A stretch of 64,000 nucleotides of DNA, taken from the NCBI RefSeq assembly GCF_024498195.1, contig NZ_CP101824.1, positions 2,170,001 to 2,234,000 of the forward strand, given 5' to 3'. Made by a program: the position numbers and the translations under genes. Numbering within the stretch: position 1 is the stretch's first letter; every line of letters starts with the position of its first letter. Positions 18,022 through 26,917 of the stretch are shown piece after piece. The DNA is from Halovivax cerinus (GTDB lineage Archaea > Halobacteriota > Halobacteria > Halobacteriales > Natrialbaceae). Below the pieces are notes generated by a model that saw only the letters and a list, made by a program, of their open reading frames with translations, had not been told where the DNA came from and ran no database searches.

Positions 18022-18312
18022 TCACGAAGACCCGAGCATCTCGGCGAGTACCTCCTGGTCGATAGCCGACGTCACGTCGTCGAGCAGCTTTTCGCGCGTG
18101 CGGATCGCGGCCGAGTCGGCGTCGTACGCGCGGACGTACTCGGCGCGGCTGTGGTTCGTGAAGGTGTGATAGATCGCCAGGAACCCGTCCGGGACGACGG
18201 TTCCGCAGATCTCGCACTCGCGTCGCTCGTGCGCGTCGGCCTGGTGGGCGATTGCCGATTCGACGTCTTCGAAGACGGAACCGCAGCCGTCGATGCCACA
18301 CTCCCAGGCCAT
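18022..18312 (-). CDS. Small zinc-finger protein
   Basis: The 96-residue protein has two Cys pairs with matching His residues: CGIDGC with HQADAH, then CEIC with HTFTNH, consistent with two C2H2-type zinc sites in its first 60 residues. The second half is a charged helix. Such small zinc-finger proteins are common in haloarchaea and mostly uncharacterised; a nucleic-acid or protein contact role is plausible but not shown. Confidence 0.8.
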   Translation of the reverse strand: MAWECGIDGCGSVFEDVESAIAHQADAHERRECEICGTVVPDGFLAIYHTFTNHSRAEYVRAYDADSAAIRTREKLLDDVTSAIDQEVLAEMLGSS

Positions 18313-18430
18313 TACGCCTTCGATTGACAGGCCTGCCTAATGGCCTTTTCGCCCATGGGGTTCGCCCCGGGGAACAACCCAGATTTCCGAACCTGGCACG
18401 GGGATGCACTCCGAAGCGGGTGCCGAATAA

Positions 18431-19228
18431 ATGGTAACACCTACTTTCTGTCGATCGGTATCGGCCGGTGTGCCCGCACAGTACTGCGCGGATCTCCACG
18501 TGAAGGTGTTGTCCGATCGCGTCGTCGCTCGGGCGAAACGCCTGGGGCTGGATGCGCTGGTGTACGCGCCACACTTCACGCCGTTGTCCGAGATCGAGGC
18601 GACTGCTGCGCGGTACGCGGACGACGAACTGGCGATCGTTCCCGCCAGAGAGATATTCACCGGCACCTGGCGCGACCGCAAGCACGTTCTGGCGCTCGGA
18701 CTGGAGGGGCCGATTCCGGATTTCATCACGCTGGAGGGAGCCATGGCGGAGTTCGACCGCCAGAACGCGGTCGTACTCGTTCCCCATCCGACGTTCGCGA
18801 CGGTCAGCCTCGGACCGGGCCAGATACGCCAGTATCGAGACAGCGTCGACGCCATAGAGGTGTTCAACCCGAAGCACCTCCCGATGCACAACCGTCGCGC
18901 AGCGACCATCGCTGCCGAACTCGACCTTCCCGTCTACACCTCGTCGTACGCCCACCTTACCCGGTCGATCGGTCTCGCTCGTACCGTGTTTCCGACGGAG
19001 ATCGACGCCGAATCGGGGTTGCTCGACGCACTCGAAGACGGCGCGGATCGGCGGATCGACCACGCCGATGGCGTTCGTCGCTGGCTCGGGACCGGAAGCG
19101 AACTCGCTCACCTCGTCTGGGAGAACACCTGGGAGAAGGCGCGGCGTATTCCCGGCCCCGAAATCGAGCCGACCCATCCGGACGATCCCAGGTACGAGGG
19201 ACGATTCGACGACGTCAGCGTCTACTGA
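18431..19228 (+). CDS. PHP domain protein
   Basis: The ADLHVKVLSD segment, the APHFT, VPAREIFTG and VPHPTF segments and the later NPKH and SSYAH motifs give the His/Asp/Glu metal ligands of the PHP phosphoesterase barrel. It is a stand-alone PHP protein of about 260 residues, distinct from the PHP domain of PolX 1.3 kb away. The ATG at 18431 lies right on a TATA-like AATAAAT, so a GTG at 18470, 13 codons later, may be the true start. The substrate is unknown. Confidence 0.85.
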   Translation: MVTPTFCRSVSAGVPAQYCADLHVKVLSDRVVARAKRLGLDALVYAPHFTPLSEIEATAARYADDELAIVPAREIFTGTWRDRKHVLALGLEGPIPDFITLEGAMAEFDRQNAVVLVPHPTFATVSLGPGQIRQYRDSVDAIEVFNPKHLPMHNRRAATIAAELDLPVYTSSYAHLTRSIGLARTVFPTEIDAESGLLDALEDGADRRIDHADGVRRWLGTGSELAHLVWENTWEKARRIPGPEIEPTHPDDPRYEGRFDDVSVY

Positions 19229-19443
19229 GGTCGAGACGGGTAGAATTGGACGTGTCTCGCACTCTGCCGTGGGTGACTCGGTGGCGAGTATCCGATCCGA
19301 CCGCGGTTACGGACGGCTACCGTCGTGTAGTCGGGAACTTCTCGTCGTATTCCGCTCCTGCCTCGGTGTAAGGGTCGATGATCCTCGTGGTCGGTGTCGG
19401 CAGGGACTCATTAGTAAACAGTCGTGATGGTCAGGCCTCGGGT

Positions 19444-19938
19444 ATGGATCGACGCTCGGTCCTGGTTGGAAGTGGTACCGCATTCACGCTCGCCCTCGCC
19501 GGCTGTATGGGAGGCGACGGGACGGACGAAGACGAGCCCCAAAACGACGTCCAGACAGGTGGTGAGACGAACGAGGACGACGAGACCACCGACGGAGACG
19601 ACCTGCCCGGTATCGACGCCGACGACCTCGATCGACTCACCGAGTACGTCTCCGTTCGAGAGGTCTCGATCGAAGACCGGACGCTCACGATCGTCGCCGA
19701 TCTCACGGTCGACTCCAAGAAGAAGGGGATGACCGATCTCGGTGACGGACTGAAGAAGGGCCTCTCGGACGTCCACGAGCTGAAGAAGAAGATCGACTGG
19801 GTGAAGATCGTCCTCTACGACACCGGCGAGACGGTCTTTACTACGAAAGTCAACGTGGACTGGCTCGTCAAACTGGTCGACGAGGAGATAGACATGGAGG
19901 AATTCAGGTCCTACCTCGAGGACGACGGAGACGACTGA
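19444..19938 (+). CDS. Tat-type lipoprotein
   Basis: The 164-residue protein has a twin-arginine start (MDRRSVLVGSG), a hydrophobic core and a lipobox (LAGC, cysteine at residue 20), so it is probably lipid-anchored outside the membrane. An acidic linker (about residues 25-60) follows. The C-terminal domain has alternating strands and Lys-rich helix segments (DSKKKGMTDLGDGLKKGL), which is unusually basic for this organism. Function unknown. Confidence 0.8.
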   Translation: MDRRSVLVGSGTAFTLALAGCMGGDGTDEDEPQNDVQTGGETNEDDETTDGDDLPGIDADDLDRLTEYVSVREVSIEDRTLTIVADLTVDSKKKGMTDLGDGLKKGLSDVHELKKKIDWVKIVLYDTGETVFTTKVNVDWLVKLVDEEIDMEEFRSYLEDDGDD

Positions 19939-19999
19939 GTACGCAGCGGATCGGCCGACTGGTGGGGTCGAGGCGTCGCGGCGTCCCGCCACAGAACCG

Positions 20000-20455
20000 T
20001 CACGTATCCGGTACGATCGACGCCAGCGTCTCGCGGACGCGATCCCAGTGACTGCCGCGCCAGAAGTACTGCCCGCAGTCGCGACACTGCCAGCAGCGCT
20101 CGTCGGCGGGATCGGGCGCGTACGCCGGCGTCACGCCGCCCGGTTCGACCGGCCCGAGCCGACCGTTGCAGCGCCCGCACCGAGTCGGCACGTCGGGGAG
20201 CGTCAGGTCGATCCCTGCAGCCAGGACGTCCGCGAGCTGTCCGTTCACGTCCCGCGATTCGAGGAGAACCGATGCTGCCGCTCTATCTGCGAGCGCCACA
20301 TCCCGTGTGAGTATCGTCCGATCCGCAGCGGCGGCGACCGAGAGGACGTCGTCGTCCGCTTCGAGCCCCCGATCGCCGGCGTATATCGTGTCGTGGCCGC
20401 ACATCCGCAGATAGGAGACGAGTCGGCCACACATCACGTCGACGAGCAGGCGCAC
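20000..20455 (-). CDS. Mut7-C RNase domain protein
   Basis: The 151-residue protein starts at GTG 20455 (LLVDVMCGRLVSYLRMCGHDT), giving the PIN-like fold with an N-terminal Asp, the GLEADDD loop and TRD near residue 50. A zinc ribbon follows: CGRC near residue 93, then CWQC and a further Cys near 121-127. This is the Mut7-C family, named for the C-terminal domain of MUT-7 exonucleases and proposed to act on RNA. It is downstream of polX, separated by a (TC)n tract. Confidence 0.88.
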   Translation of the reverse strand: MRLLVDVMCGRLVSYLRMCGHDTIYAGDRGLEADDDVLSVAAAADRTILTRDVALADRAAASVLLESRDVNGQLADVLAAGIDLTLPDVPTRCGRCNGRLGPVEPGGVTPAYAPDPADERCWQCRDCGQYFWRGSHWDRVRETLASIVPDT

Positions 20456-20492
20456 AGGAGGTGTTCGCGTTCGAGTGACAAAACGTCGTCCC

Positions 20493-20524
<32 letters not shown>

Positions 20525-20547
20525 GTCGGAGCCCCGACCCGCTGCGT

Positions 20548-22323
20548 TCAGTGGAGGAACGATTCGAGGTCGGGCAACTCCCACGTGTTGACGACGTCGT
20601 TCGGTTCCGCCCAGCCGCGGCGGGCGGTGTGGACGCCCCAGCGAACGAACTCGAGCGTCGCGGGTCGGTGCGCGTCGGTGTCGATGGCGATCTTCGCCTC
20701 TTCGTCGATGGCGGCCTGGACGGCGCTCCCCCAGAGGTCGAGCCGGCGGGGATTCGCGTTCACTTCGAGCGCGGTGTCGTTCGCCGCGGCGGCCTCGCCG
20801 AGTGCGCCCGCGTCGATAGCGAGCCCCTCGCGCTCGTTGAGCAGGCGTCCGCTGGGGTGGCCCAGCACGTCGATGGCGGGGTTCTCGATCGCGCGGATCA
20901 GCCGTTCGCCGGCCGTCTCGGCGTCTTGATCGAGTGCGCTGTGGGGCGAGGCGACGATCAGGTCGAGGGCGTCGACCACCTCGTCCGAGAGGCCGATCGC
21001 TCCCTCGGCGTCGACGTTCGCCTCGATGCCGGCGAACACGTGGACGTCGTACTCGTCGTCGATGGCCCGGATCTCGTCGACCTGGTCCAGTATCTCGGCC
21101 TCCGAGAGCCCCATGCCGCCGACGACGCCCGGGCCCTGGGCGTGATCGGCGACGCCGTAATACTCGTAGCCGCGATTCTCGGCGGCGGCCACCATCTCCT
21201 CGATGGAGTTGTTCCCGTCCGACCACTCGGTGTGCGTGTGCAGATCTCCGCGAACGTCGGCTTCGGTGACGAGGTCGGGCAACGCACCGGCTTCGGCGGC
21301 GTCGATCTCGCCGCGATCCTCGCGAATCTCCGGCGGGATCCACGGGAGGCCGAGCGCGTCGTACATGCTCTCTTCCGTTTCGCCGGCGACGCGCTCGCCG
21401 ACGCGCTGACCGCCGCCGACGTGCTGGGGGTCCGCGTCGGGGTCGGCCTCGAGTTCGGAGACGTCGAACGCGCCGTACTCGTTCAGCTTCATCCCGCGGT
21501 CGATCGCGTAGTTGCGCAATCGGACGTTGTGGCCCTTGCTCCCGGTGAAGTACTGCAGCGCCGAGCCGAACTCCCCGGGGACGACGAGCCGGAGGTCGAC
21601 GCGCATCTCGCCGACGCGGACACTCGCCTTCGCCGGCCCGGACTCGATCTCGTCGTCGATCGAGTCCCAGGCGAGGAAGTCGTCCACGACGGCGTCCGGC
21701 TCGTCCGTCGCGGCCAGCACGTCGACGTCGCCGATCGTCTCGCGCCAGCGCCGGATCGAGCCGGCCACCTCGCAACGCTCCACGCCCGCGATCCCCTCCA
21801 GGTACGCGAGGACGTCGTCCGCGAGCGGTCGGGCCTCGCCGACGAGGTGGCGCTGACCGACGGTGCGCGCGAAGTCGATGTTCTCCAGAATGTTCTGCTC
21901 CGTCTTCGCGCCGAACCCTTTCACTTCCTGAATCTCGCCGGCCTCAGCGGCCGCCTCCAGATCATCGAGTGTCTCGATTCCGAGTTCCCGATAGAGCACC
22001 CCGACCGTCTTCGGACCGACGCCCTCGACGCGGGTGAGGTCGGCGATGTCGACCGGAAGCTCCGCGCGCAACTCCTCGAGCTCCTCGATCTTGCCCGTCT
22101 CGACGTACTCGACGATCTTCGACGAGATGGCGTCGCCGACGCCCTCGATGTCGTCGATCGCGTCCTCGTCGCCCGACTCGACCGCCTCGGCGATGGGGAC
22201 GGGGTGTGCGAGGATGTTCTCCGCGGCGCGCCGGTACGCCCGCGGCTTGTACTCGACGTCGTCGGCCTCGAGCAGGTCGGCGAACTCCTCGAAGCGCGCG
22301 GCGAGTTCCGCGTTCGTCGTCAT
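20548..22323 (-). CDS. polX: Family X DNA polymerase with PHP domain (PolX)
   Basis: The 591-residue protein begins at ATG 22323. Residues 1-150 hold helix-hairpin-helix DNA-binding units (DIEGVGDAISSKIVEY, RVEGVGPKTVGVLYREL, VKGFGAKTEQNILENI). The nucleotidyltransferase palm has the GSIRRWRETIGDVDVLAA motif with its catalytic Asp pair. The C-terminal third is a PHP domain (DLHTHTEWSDGNNS, ADHAQG, ASPHSA, DTDAHRP), which in bacterial PolX provides 3'-5' exonuclease and AP endonuclease activity. It acts in base-excision or gap repair. A long opposite-strand frame here is a shadow. Confidence 0.95.
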   Translation of the reverse strand: MTTNAELAARFEEFADLLEADDVEYKPRAYRRAAENILAHPVPIAEAVESGDEDAIDDIEGVGDAISSKIVEYVETGKIEELEELRAELPVDIADLTRVEGVGPKTVGVLYRELGIETLDDLEAAAEAGEIQEVKGFGAKTEQNILENIDFARTVGQRHLVGEARPLADDVLAYLEGIAGVERCEVAGSIRRWRETIGDVDVLAATDEPDAVVDDFLAWDSIDDEIESGPAKASVRVGEMRVDLRLVVPGEFGSALQYFTGSKGHNVRLRNYAIDRGMKLNEYGAFDVSELEADPDADPQHVGGGQRVGERVAGETEESMYDALGLPWIPPEIREDRGEIDAAEAGALPDLVTEADVRGDLHTHTEWSDGNNSIEEMVAAAENRGYEYYGVADHAQGPGVVGGMGLSEAEILDQVDEIRAIDDEYDVHVFAGIEANVDAEGAIGLSDEVVDALDLIVASPHSALDQDAETAGERLIRAIENPAIDVLGHPSGRLLNEREGLAIDAGALGEAAAANDTALEVNANPRRLDLWGSAVQAAIDEEAKIAIDTDAHRPATLEFVRWGVHTARRGWAEPNDVVNTWELPDLESFLH

Positions 22324-22429
22324 ACCGGGTCGTTGCACTCCGGGTGCCTTAGTGTCTGGTACCCGCGGGCCGGTTCGCAGCGCTGCGGGTCGAGTCCGGC
22401 TCACTCTCGTCGGTGCGGATCAGTGAGTT

Positions 22430-22870
22430 CTAACGCCCGCGACGGCTCGCCGCGTCGTCCTCGTCTCCGAGCGCCTTCTTCAGGAAAGATAGCCAGCGCT
22501 TGCGGTCGGCGATCTCCTGCGTTTGCTGTTCGCGCTCGAGGTTCGTCGGGCCCAGATTCTCGAGGGCGTTCAACGCACGATCGATGCCGATGATCGCACG
22601 TGCCAGTTCTTCGCCCTCCTCGAACGTGATGTCTCCCGCTTCGATCTGCTCGACGCGTTCGACGCGCTCCCGGCGCAGATTCCGCTTGGCCTGGTCGACG
22701 CGCTCGCGTTCGCCAGCTGGGATCGTCTCGCGGCGCTTGATCTCGAAGACGAACGACTGCAAGTCGAGCTCCTCGCCCTGCACGTCGATCCGGTTGGGGA
22801 TGTCGACGCCGACCGTGGCCCCGTCGCGCTCGACCCGTTCGAGTAACTGAGAGCGCTCGTAGGGTTGCAC
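22430..22870 (-). CDS. DUF5788 family protein
   Basis: The 146-residue protein starts at GTG 22870 (QPYERSQLLERVERDGATVGV). It has a short beta region (residues 20-45), then mostly charged helices (ERERVDQAKRNLRRERVERVEQI, ARAIIGIDRALNALENL). It matches my recollection of the haloarchaeal DUF5788 family. No activity is known. It is divergent from the rhomboid gene and 107 bases upstream of polX on the same strand. Confidence 0.75.
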   Translation of the reverse strand: MQPYERSQLLERVERDGATVGVDIPNRIDVQGEELDLQSFVFEIKRRETIPAGERERVDQAKRNLRRERVERVEQIEAGDITFEEGEELARAIIGIDRALNALENLGPTNLEREQQTQEIADRKRWLSFLKKALGDEDDAASRRGR

Positions 22871-22995
22871 ACCCGACCATCGGGCATCCGGAGCCAAAAG
22901 TCCCACGTCCGGCGACGGGGCACGCAGTCGTCGCTGTGCCTGCTCTCCGTCGAAAACCCCAAACCCCATAGCCATCCGTCTCTTAGCCCAGCGCA

Positions 22996-23919
22996 ATGGC
23001 GACGTGTGACGTGTGTGGGGCCTCGGTCAGTATGCCCTACAACTGCCGACACTGCGGCGGCACCCACTGCTCGGAGCACCGGCTGCCGGAGAACCACGAC
23101 TGCTCCGGCCTCCACGGCTGGAACGACCCGAGCGGCGTCTTCGATAGCGGGTTCGACGAAACGGTGAACGGCGAGAACGCCTCGACGACCGATCGGATCC
23201 TGGCGAAACTGCCGATCGACACGGGCCCGGGCGGCCCGCTCGCGTACTTCCGCGGGAACGTGACCTACACGATATTGCTGTTCATGTGGGTGACGTTTCT
23301 GGCACAACTCGTCGTTGAATTCATCTATCCGCAATATTACCTTCGTATCTTCACGCTCACGACCGCTCATCCCGAATACGTCTGGACGTGGGTCACGTCG
23401 ATATTCTCCCATGCTGGTCTCACCCACATCGCGTTCAACAGCATCGCGATCTTCTTCTTTGGCCCGTTGCTGGCTCGATACCTATCGGATAGACAGTACT
23501 GGGCACTCTTCCTCGGTTCCGGGGTGCTCGCTGGCCTCTCCCAGCTTCTGTTCAGCTTTGTTACCAGCCAGCCGGCCATTATCCTCGGCGCCTCCGGCGG
23601 TGCGATGGCCATCCTCGGCGTCATCACCATCTTGCACCCGAACCTCAAGGTCTACTTCATGTTCTTCATCCCGATGCCGCTGTGGGTGCTGACGCTCGGG
23701 TTCGCCGCCATCAGCCTCCTGTTCATGGGTGGTGCAGGTGGCGGACTGGGTGGAGGTGTCGCCCACGCCGCCCACCTCGTCGGTCTCCTCGTCGGTCTCG
23801 CCGTCGGCGAGTACGTCAAACGCACGCAGACGGTCCGCGGACCGAAGCAGTTCCAGCTGGGACCGGGCGGCCCCGGTGGGCCGGGGGGCCCCGGCGGACC
23901 CGGGCGCGGTCGTTTCTGA
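22996..23919 (+). CDS. Rhomboid intramembrane protease with zinc finger
   Basis: The 307-residue protein has an N-terminal AN1-type zinc finger (CDVCG, CRHCGG, HCSEHRLPENHDC, residues 4-37) and a six-helix rhomboid domain. The catalytic Ser is in GASGG (near residue 200) and the catalytic His in HAAH (near 256). HAGLTHIAFN marks the second helix region. The C-terminus is a Gly/Pro run (GPGGPGGPGG). Rhomboids cut transmembrane substrates. An AN1 finger fused to rhomboid is a known archaeal layout. Confidence 0.93.
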   Translation: MATCDVCGASVSMPYNCRHCGGTHCSEHRLPENHDCSGLHGWNDPSGVFDSGFDETVNGENASTTDRILAKLPIDTGPGGPLAYFRGNVTYTILLFMWVTFLAQLVVEFIYPQYYLRIFTLTTAHPEYVWTWVTSIFSHAGLTHIAFNSIAIFFFGPLLARYLSDRQYWALFLGSGVLAGLSQLLFSFVTSQPAIILGASGGAMAILGVITILHPNLKVYFMFFIPMPLWVLTLGFAAISLLFMGGAGGGLGGGVAHAAHLVGLLVGLAVGEYVKRTQTVRGPKQFQLGPGGPGGPGGPGGPGRGRF

Positions 23920-23953
23920 TCGCACTCCTCGATGCGGCTCAGATCTGCTCTCC

Positions 23954-24838
23954 ATGCCCGTCCATCATCCCGACTTCGTACCCGATCCCTCGCTCTCGCG
24001 CGACGAGATGGAATCACAACAGCGTGCGATCGCCCGGCACGCCGTCTTCACCGACGACCTCTGGTTCGATCCGGCGCTGCTCGGCGATCCGATCGCACGG
24101 GCGACGGCCGACGCGTCATCCGGTCCCGACAAGGATGCAGATAGTGCGAATCGAGACGATGGGACCGCCCCGCTCGTGGCCGGCGTCGATCAGTCGTTCC
24201 TCCTCGACCAGGACCGCGCGCTCTCGGCGATCGTCGTCCTTCGGTCCGCTGGCACGGGGTGGGACGTCGTCGAGCAGGTCCACGCGGTGACGCCGCTCGA
24301 AATCCCGTACATCCCCGGGCTACTCTCCTTCCGTGAAGGAGGGGCGATCCTGGCGGCGGTCGAGGAATTGTCCGTCGAACCCGATCTGTACCTCTTCGAC
24401 GGCAGCGGTCGCATTCACTTCCGGCAGGCGGGTATCGCGACCCACATCGGAGTTACGCTCGACGCGCCGAGTATCGGCGTCGCGAAGAACCTCCTCTGTG
24501 GCGACCCCGTCGATTCCACGGAGGGGCTCGCGGCCGGCGAGCGAGTGGCCATCGGGGCGAACGCGGACGTCGAGGGGCCGGCCAAGTTGGGCACCGACGA
24601 AGGCGACGCCGGATCCGCCGGTGATCCGGACTGGCCCACGATCGGCTACGCCGTCCAGTCGAAGCAGTACGACTCGCCGAATCGCCACGTCAACCCGCTT
24701 CTCGTGAGTCCGGGCCACCGTGTCTCCGCGGCCACGGCGGCGGACATCGTCCTCGCGTTTGCGGCGGGGTACAAGCTGCCCGAACCGACGCGGCTCGCCG
24801 ATGCGTACGCGGACGAAGTGAAGGCGGAGTACCGATAG
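23954..24838 (+). CDS. nfi: Endonuclease V
   Basis: The 294-residue protein repairs deaminated bases (inosine) in DNA or RNA. Conserved segments are VAGVDQSF (first catalytic Asp), EIPYIPGLLSFREG, PDLYLFDGSGRIHFRQAGIATHIG, SIGVAKNLL and VNPLLVSPGHRVS, covering the RNase H-like fold and its metal ligands. Compared with bacterial Nfi (about 225), it has acidic insertions near residues 55-75 and 215-235. ATG 23954 starts 35 bases after the rhomboid stop. Confidence 0.93.
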   Translation: MPVHHPDFVPDPSLSRDEMESQQRAIARHAVFTDDLWFDPALLGDPIARATADASSGPDKDADSANRDDGTAPLVAGVDQSFLLDQDRALSAIVVLRSAGTGWDVVEQVHAVTPLEIPYIPGLLSFREGGAILAAVEELSVEPDLYLFDGSGRIHFRQAGIATHIGVTLDAPSIGVAKNLLCGDPVDSTEGLAAGERVAIGANADVEGPAKLGTDEGDAGSAGDPDWPTIGYAVQSKQYDSPNRHVNPLLVSPGHRVSAATAADIVLAFAAGYKLPEPTRLADAYADEVKAEYR

Positions 24839-24929
24839 AGGGTGCACTGTCGTGCGGCAACCATAACTGGTGGCCCAATAATATGGGGATAGTCCGAATG
24901 TATATGGGTGCTGACGACGAACGACCAGT

Positions 24930-25448
24930 ATGGAAACGTGGAGTGACTCGACTACGGCCCGGGAACGCGTCGAGACGATCGCGACGACGCTCTCACGGCC
25001 GCGGACGGCCAACTGGGTCGCAGACCAGGCGGACGTGAAGTGGGATACGGCCAAGAAATATCTGGACGAACTGGTCGAGTCGGGCGAACTACTCGTCACC
25101 GACTCGGGCGAGTACGTTCCGGACCCCACGCGGGCGTACTTCGACCGGTTACGAGAACTCATTCTGACGAACGACCGGGAGTCGCTGCGCGGCGAACTCG
25201 CGGCGATCGCCGACCGCATCGATTCGTGGAAACGTGAGTACGACGTCGACTCCCGCGACGAACTCGAGCAATCGCTCGCCAGCGATCTCGGCCCCGATGC
25301 GGTTCGCGACCGCCGACGAGCGATCCGTCGCTGGGAGACCAGCGAGCGAACGCGAGAGACGATCGCCGCGGCACTCGCGATCTACGACGACGTGACGACG
25401 CTGACCGACGAGATACCGGAGTCGGCGACGCTCGAAACGGCCGGGTGA
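24930..25448 (+). CDS. Winged-helix DNA-binding protein
   Basis: The 172-residue protein begins with a winged-helix domain (residues about 8-65: RERVETIATTLSRPRTANWVADQADVKWDTAKKYLDEL), typical of ArsR/MarR-like haloarchaeal regulators, followed by charged helices likely to mediate dimerisation. Its stop overlaps the next gene's GTG by 4 bases. AT-rich AATAATATGG lies about 55 bases upstream as a possible TATA element. Family unnamed here; the function is probably regulation of its own two-gene unit. Confidence 0.8.
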   Translation: METWSDSTTARERVETIATTLSRPRTANWVADQADVKWDTAKKYLDELVESGELLVTDSGEYVPDPTRAYFDRLRELILTNDRESLRGELAAIADRIDSWKREYDVDSRDELEQSLASDLGPDAVRDRRRAIRRWETSERTRETIAAALAIYDDVTTLTDEIPESATLETAG

Positions 25449-25900
25449 GTTCGATGGGACCGATACTCGGGGTCTGGAGTCCCTCGGAACGCAACCTGCT
25501 AGAGCGAGTTCATGATCGACTGGTCCGGACGGCCGGGTGCGAGCGCGTTCGGTACGTCCCGTCCAGAATCGACGCGAACGAGGTCGTCTGTGCCGTCGAT
25601 CCGACCGTCTTCCTCGGTCGGTCGTCCGACGGATCGGCGAGGCTTCGCGTCGAGTTCGACCTCACCGGTGACCGCCCGCACTACTGGATTCAGTGGTGGG
25701 AACCGGAGCTGGAACACGGATTCGGGTGGCACTGCGACGAGACGGAACCCGAGTACGGACCGGTTCATTTTCAGGTCGAGTATCCCGACGGTTCGACCGA
25801 GCGCGAGTCTGCACCCACCGTCGAGGACGAACAGCCGTACCGGACGTTCGAACGTCGATTCGGGGCGATCGAGTCGCGACTCGACGACCTGGACTGGTAA
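25445..25900 (+). CDS. Unknown protein paired with winged-helix gene
   Basis: The 151-residue protein starts at GTG 25445, overlapping the previous stop (GTGA), or at ATG 25454. It is rich in Trp and His in one stretch (PHYWIQWWEPELEHGFGWHCDE, split here only for reference) and looks like an alpha-beta domain of about 130 residues. No known catalytic motif is recognised. The tight coupling with a DNA-binding partner is a layout seen in toxin-antitoxin and regulator-effector pairs, but that is only a hypothesis. Confidence 0.75.
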   Translation: MSSMGPILGVWSPSERNLLERVHDRLVRTAGCERVRYVPSRIDANEVVCAVDPTVFLGRSSDGSARLRVEFDLTGDRPHYWIQWWEPELEHGFGWHCDETEPEYGPVHFQVEYPDGSTERESAPTVEDEQPYRTFERRFGAIESRLDDLDW

Positions 25901-25964
25901 TCGGATCACCAGTGCGGCGAGAAAATCGGCGGGACTTACGTATCCGGACGTGAACGGGTCTCGT

Positions 25965-26903
25965 ATGACCAGTGCGACGGCGGCCGACGCGGGCGAGTCG
26001 GCGGACGCCACGCGAGCGGACCGAACGGAGCGATCGGACGAGCGCGACGGGACGGCCGATGTCCTCGACGAGGATCGGTACACGCGAAAGCAGAGCGTGC
26101 TGATCACCGGGTGTTCGTCCGGGATCGGGCGGGCGACGGCGCTGGCCTTCCTCGACGAGGGGTGGACCGTCGTCGCGTCGGCGCGCGATCCGACCGACAT
26201 CACCGACCTCGCCGAGGCTGGCTGTGAGACCATCACGCTCGACGTGACCGATCCGGACCAGGTGGCGACCGTCGTCGAGCGCACGGTCGCGGAGACCGGC
26301 GCGATCGACTGCCTGGTGAACAACGCGGGCTACGCCCAGATGGGTCCGCTGGAGGACGTTTCGCCCGAGGATCTTCACCGGCAGTTCGACGTCAACGTCT
26401 TCGGTCCGCACCGACTCACGCGCGCCGCCCTGTCGCACATGCGCGCGCAGGGCGACGGCCGGATCGTCAATGTCTCCAGCATCAACGGTCGGGTCTCCGT
26501 CGCCGGGTCTGGCGCGTACGCCGGCTCGAAGCACGCGATGGAGGCGATGAGCGACGCCCTCCGCGTCGAGGTCGACCCGTTCGACGTCGACGTCGTCCTG
26601 ATCGAACCGGGGCCGGTCGAGACGGCGTTCGCCGAGCGCGTCGATGACGAACTCCCGGACTCCCGGACGCCCGACTACGACGATATCTACGAGATCTTCG
26701 AGGACACGCAACTGATCGGCGGCAGCGGGCCGCTGGCGAGTCCGCCGAAGGACGTCGCCGACGCCATCGTCCACGCCGCGACCTGCTCCGAGCCGCCGGC
26801 GCGCTACCCGGTCGGTCCCGTCGCTCACTACGGCTCGTACGCGCGATTCCTCCCGGACCGGATCCGCGACGGACTCTACGGCCTCGTCCGGAAGCTCGTC
26901 TGA
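25965..26903 (+). CDS. Short-chain dehydrogenase/reductase
   Basis: The 312-residue protein has an acidic leader of about 40 residues, then the Rossmann motif TGCSSGIGRA, NNAG, the catalytic Ser in VNVSSINGR and YAGSK (Tyr-x-x-x-Lys). The arrangement LVNNAGYAQMGPLEDV and LIEPGPVET is typical of classical SDRs of the retinol dehydrogenase-like type. The substrate is unknown. It stands 14 bases before the glycerate kinase gene, so the two may be cotranscribed. Confidence 0.93.
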   Translation: MTSATAADAGESADATRADRTERSDERDGTADVLDEDRYTRKQSVLITGCSSGIGRATALAFLDEGWTVVASARDPTDITDLAEAGCETITLDVTDPDQVATVVERTVAETGAIDCLVNNAGYAQMGPLEDVSPEDLHRQFDVNVFGPHRLTRAALSHMRAQGDGRIVNVSSINGRVSVAGSGAYAGSKHAMEAMSDALRVEVDPFDVDVVLIEPGPVETAFAERVDDELPDSRTPDYDDIYEIFEDTQLIGGSGPLASPPKDVADAIVHAATCSEPPARYPVGPVAHYGSYARFLPDRIRDGLYGLVRKLV

Positions 26904-26917
26904 GGGGTTCGATCCCC

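Noticed and set aside
20551-22593. 680-codon frame opposite polX
   Set aside because: It runs through the whole PolX gene on the other strand and beyond its start, with no recognisable domain; it is a shadow.
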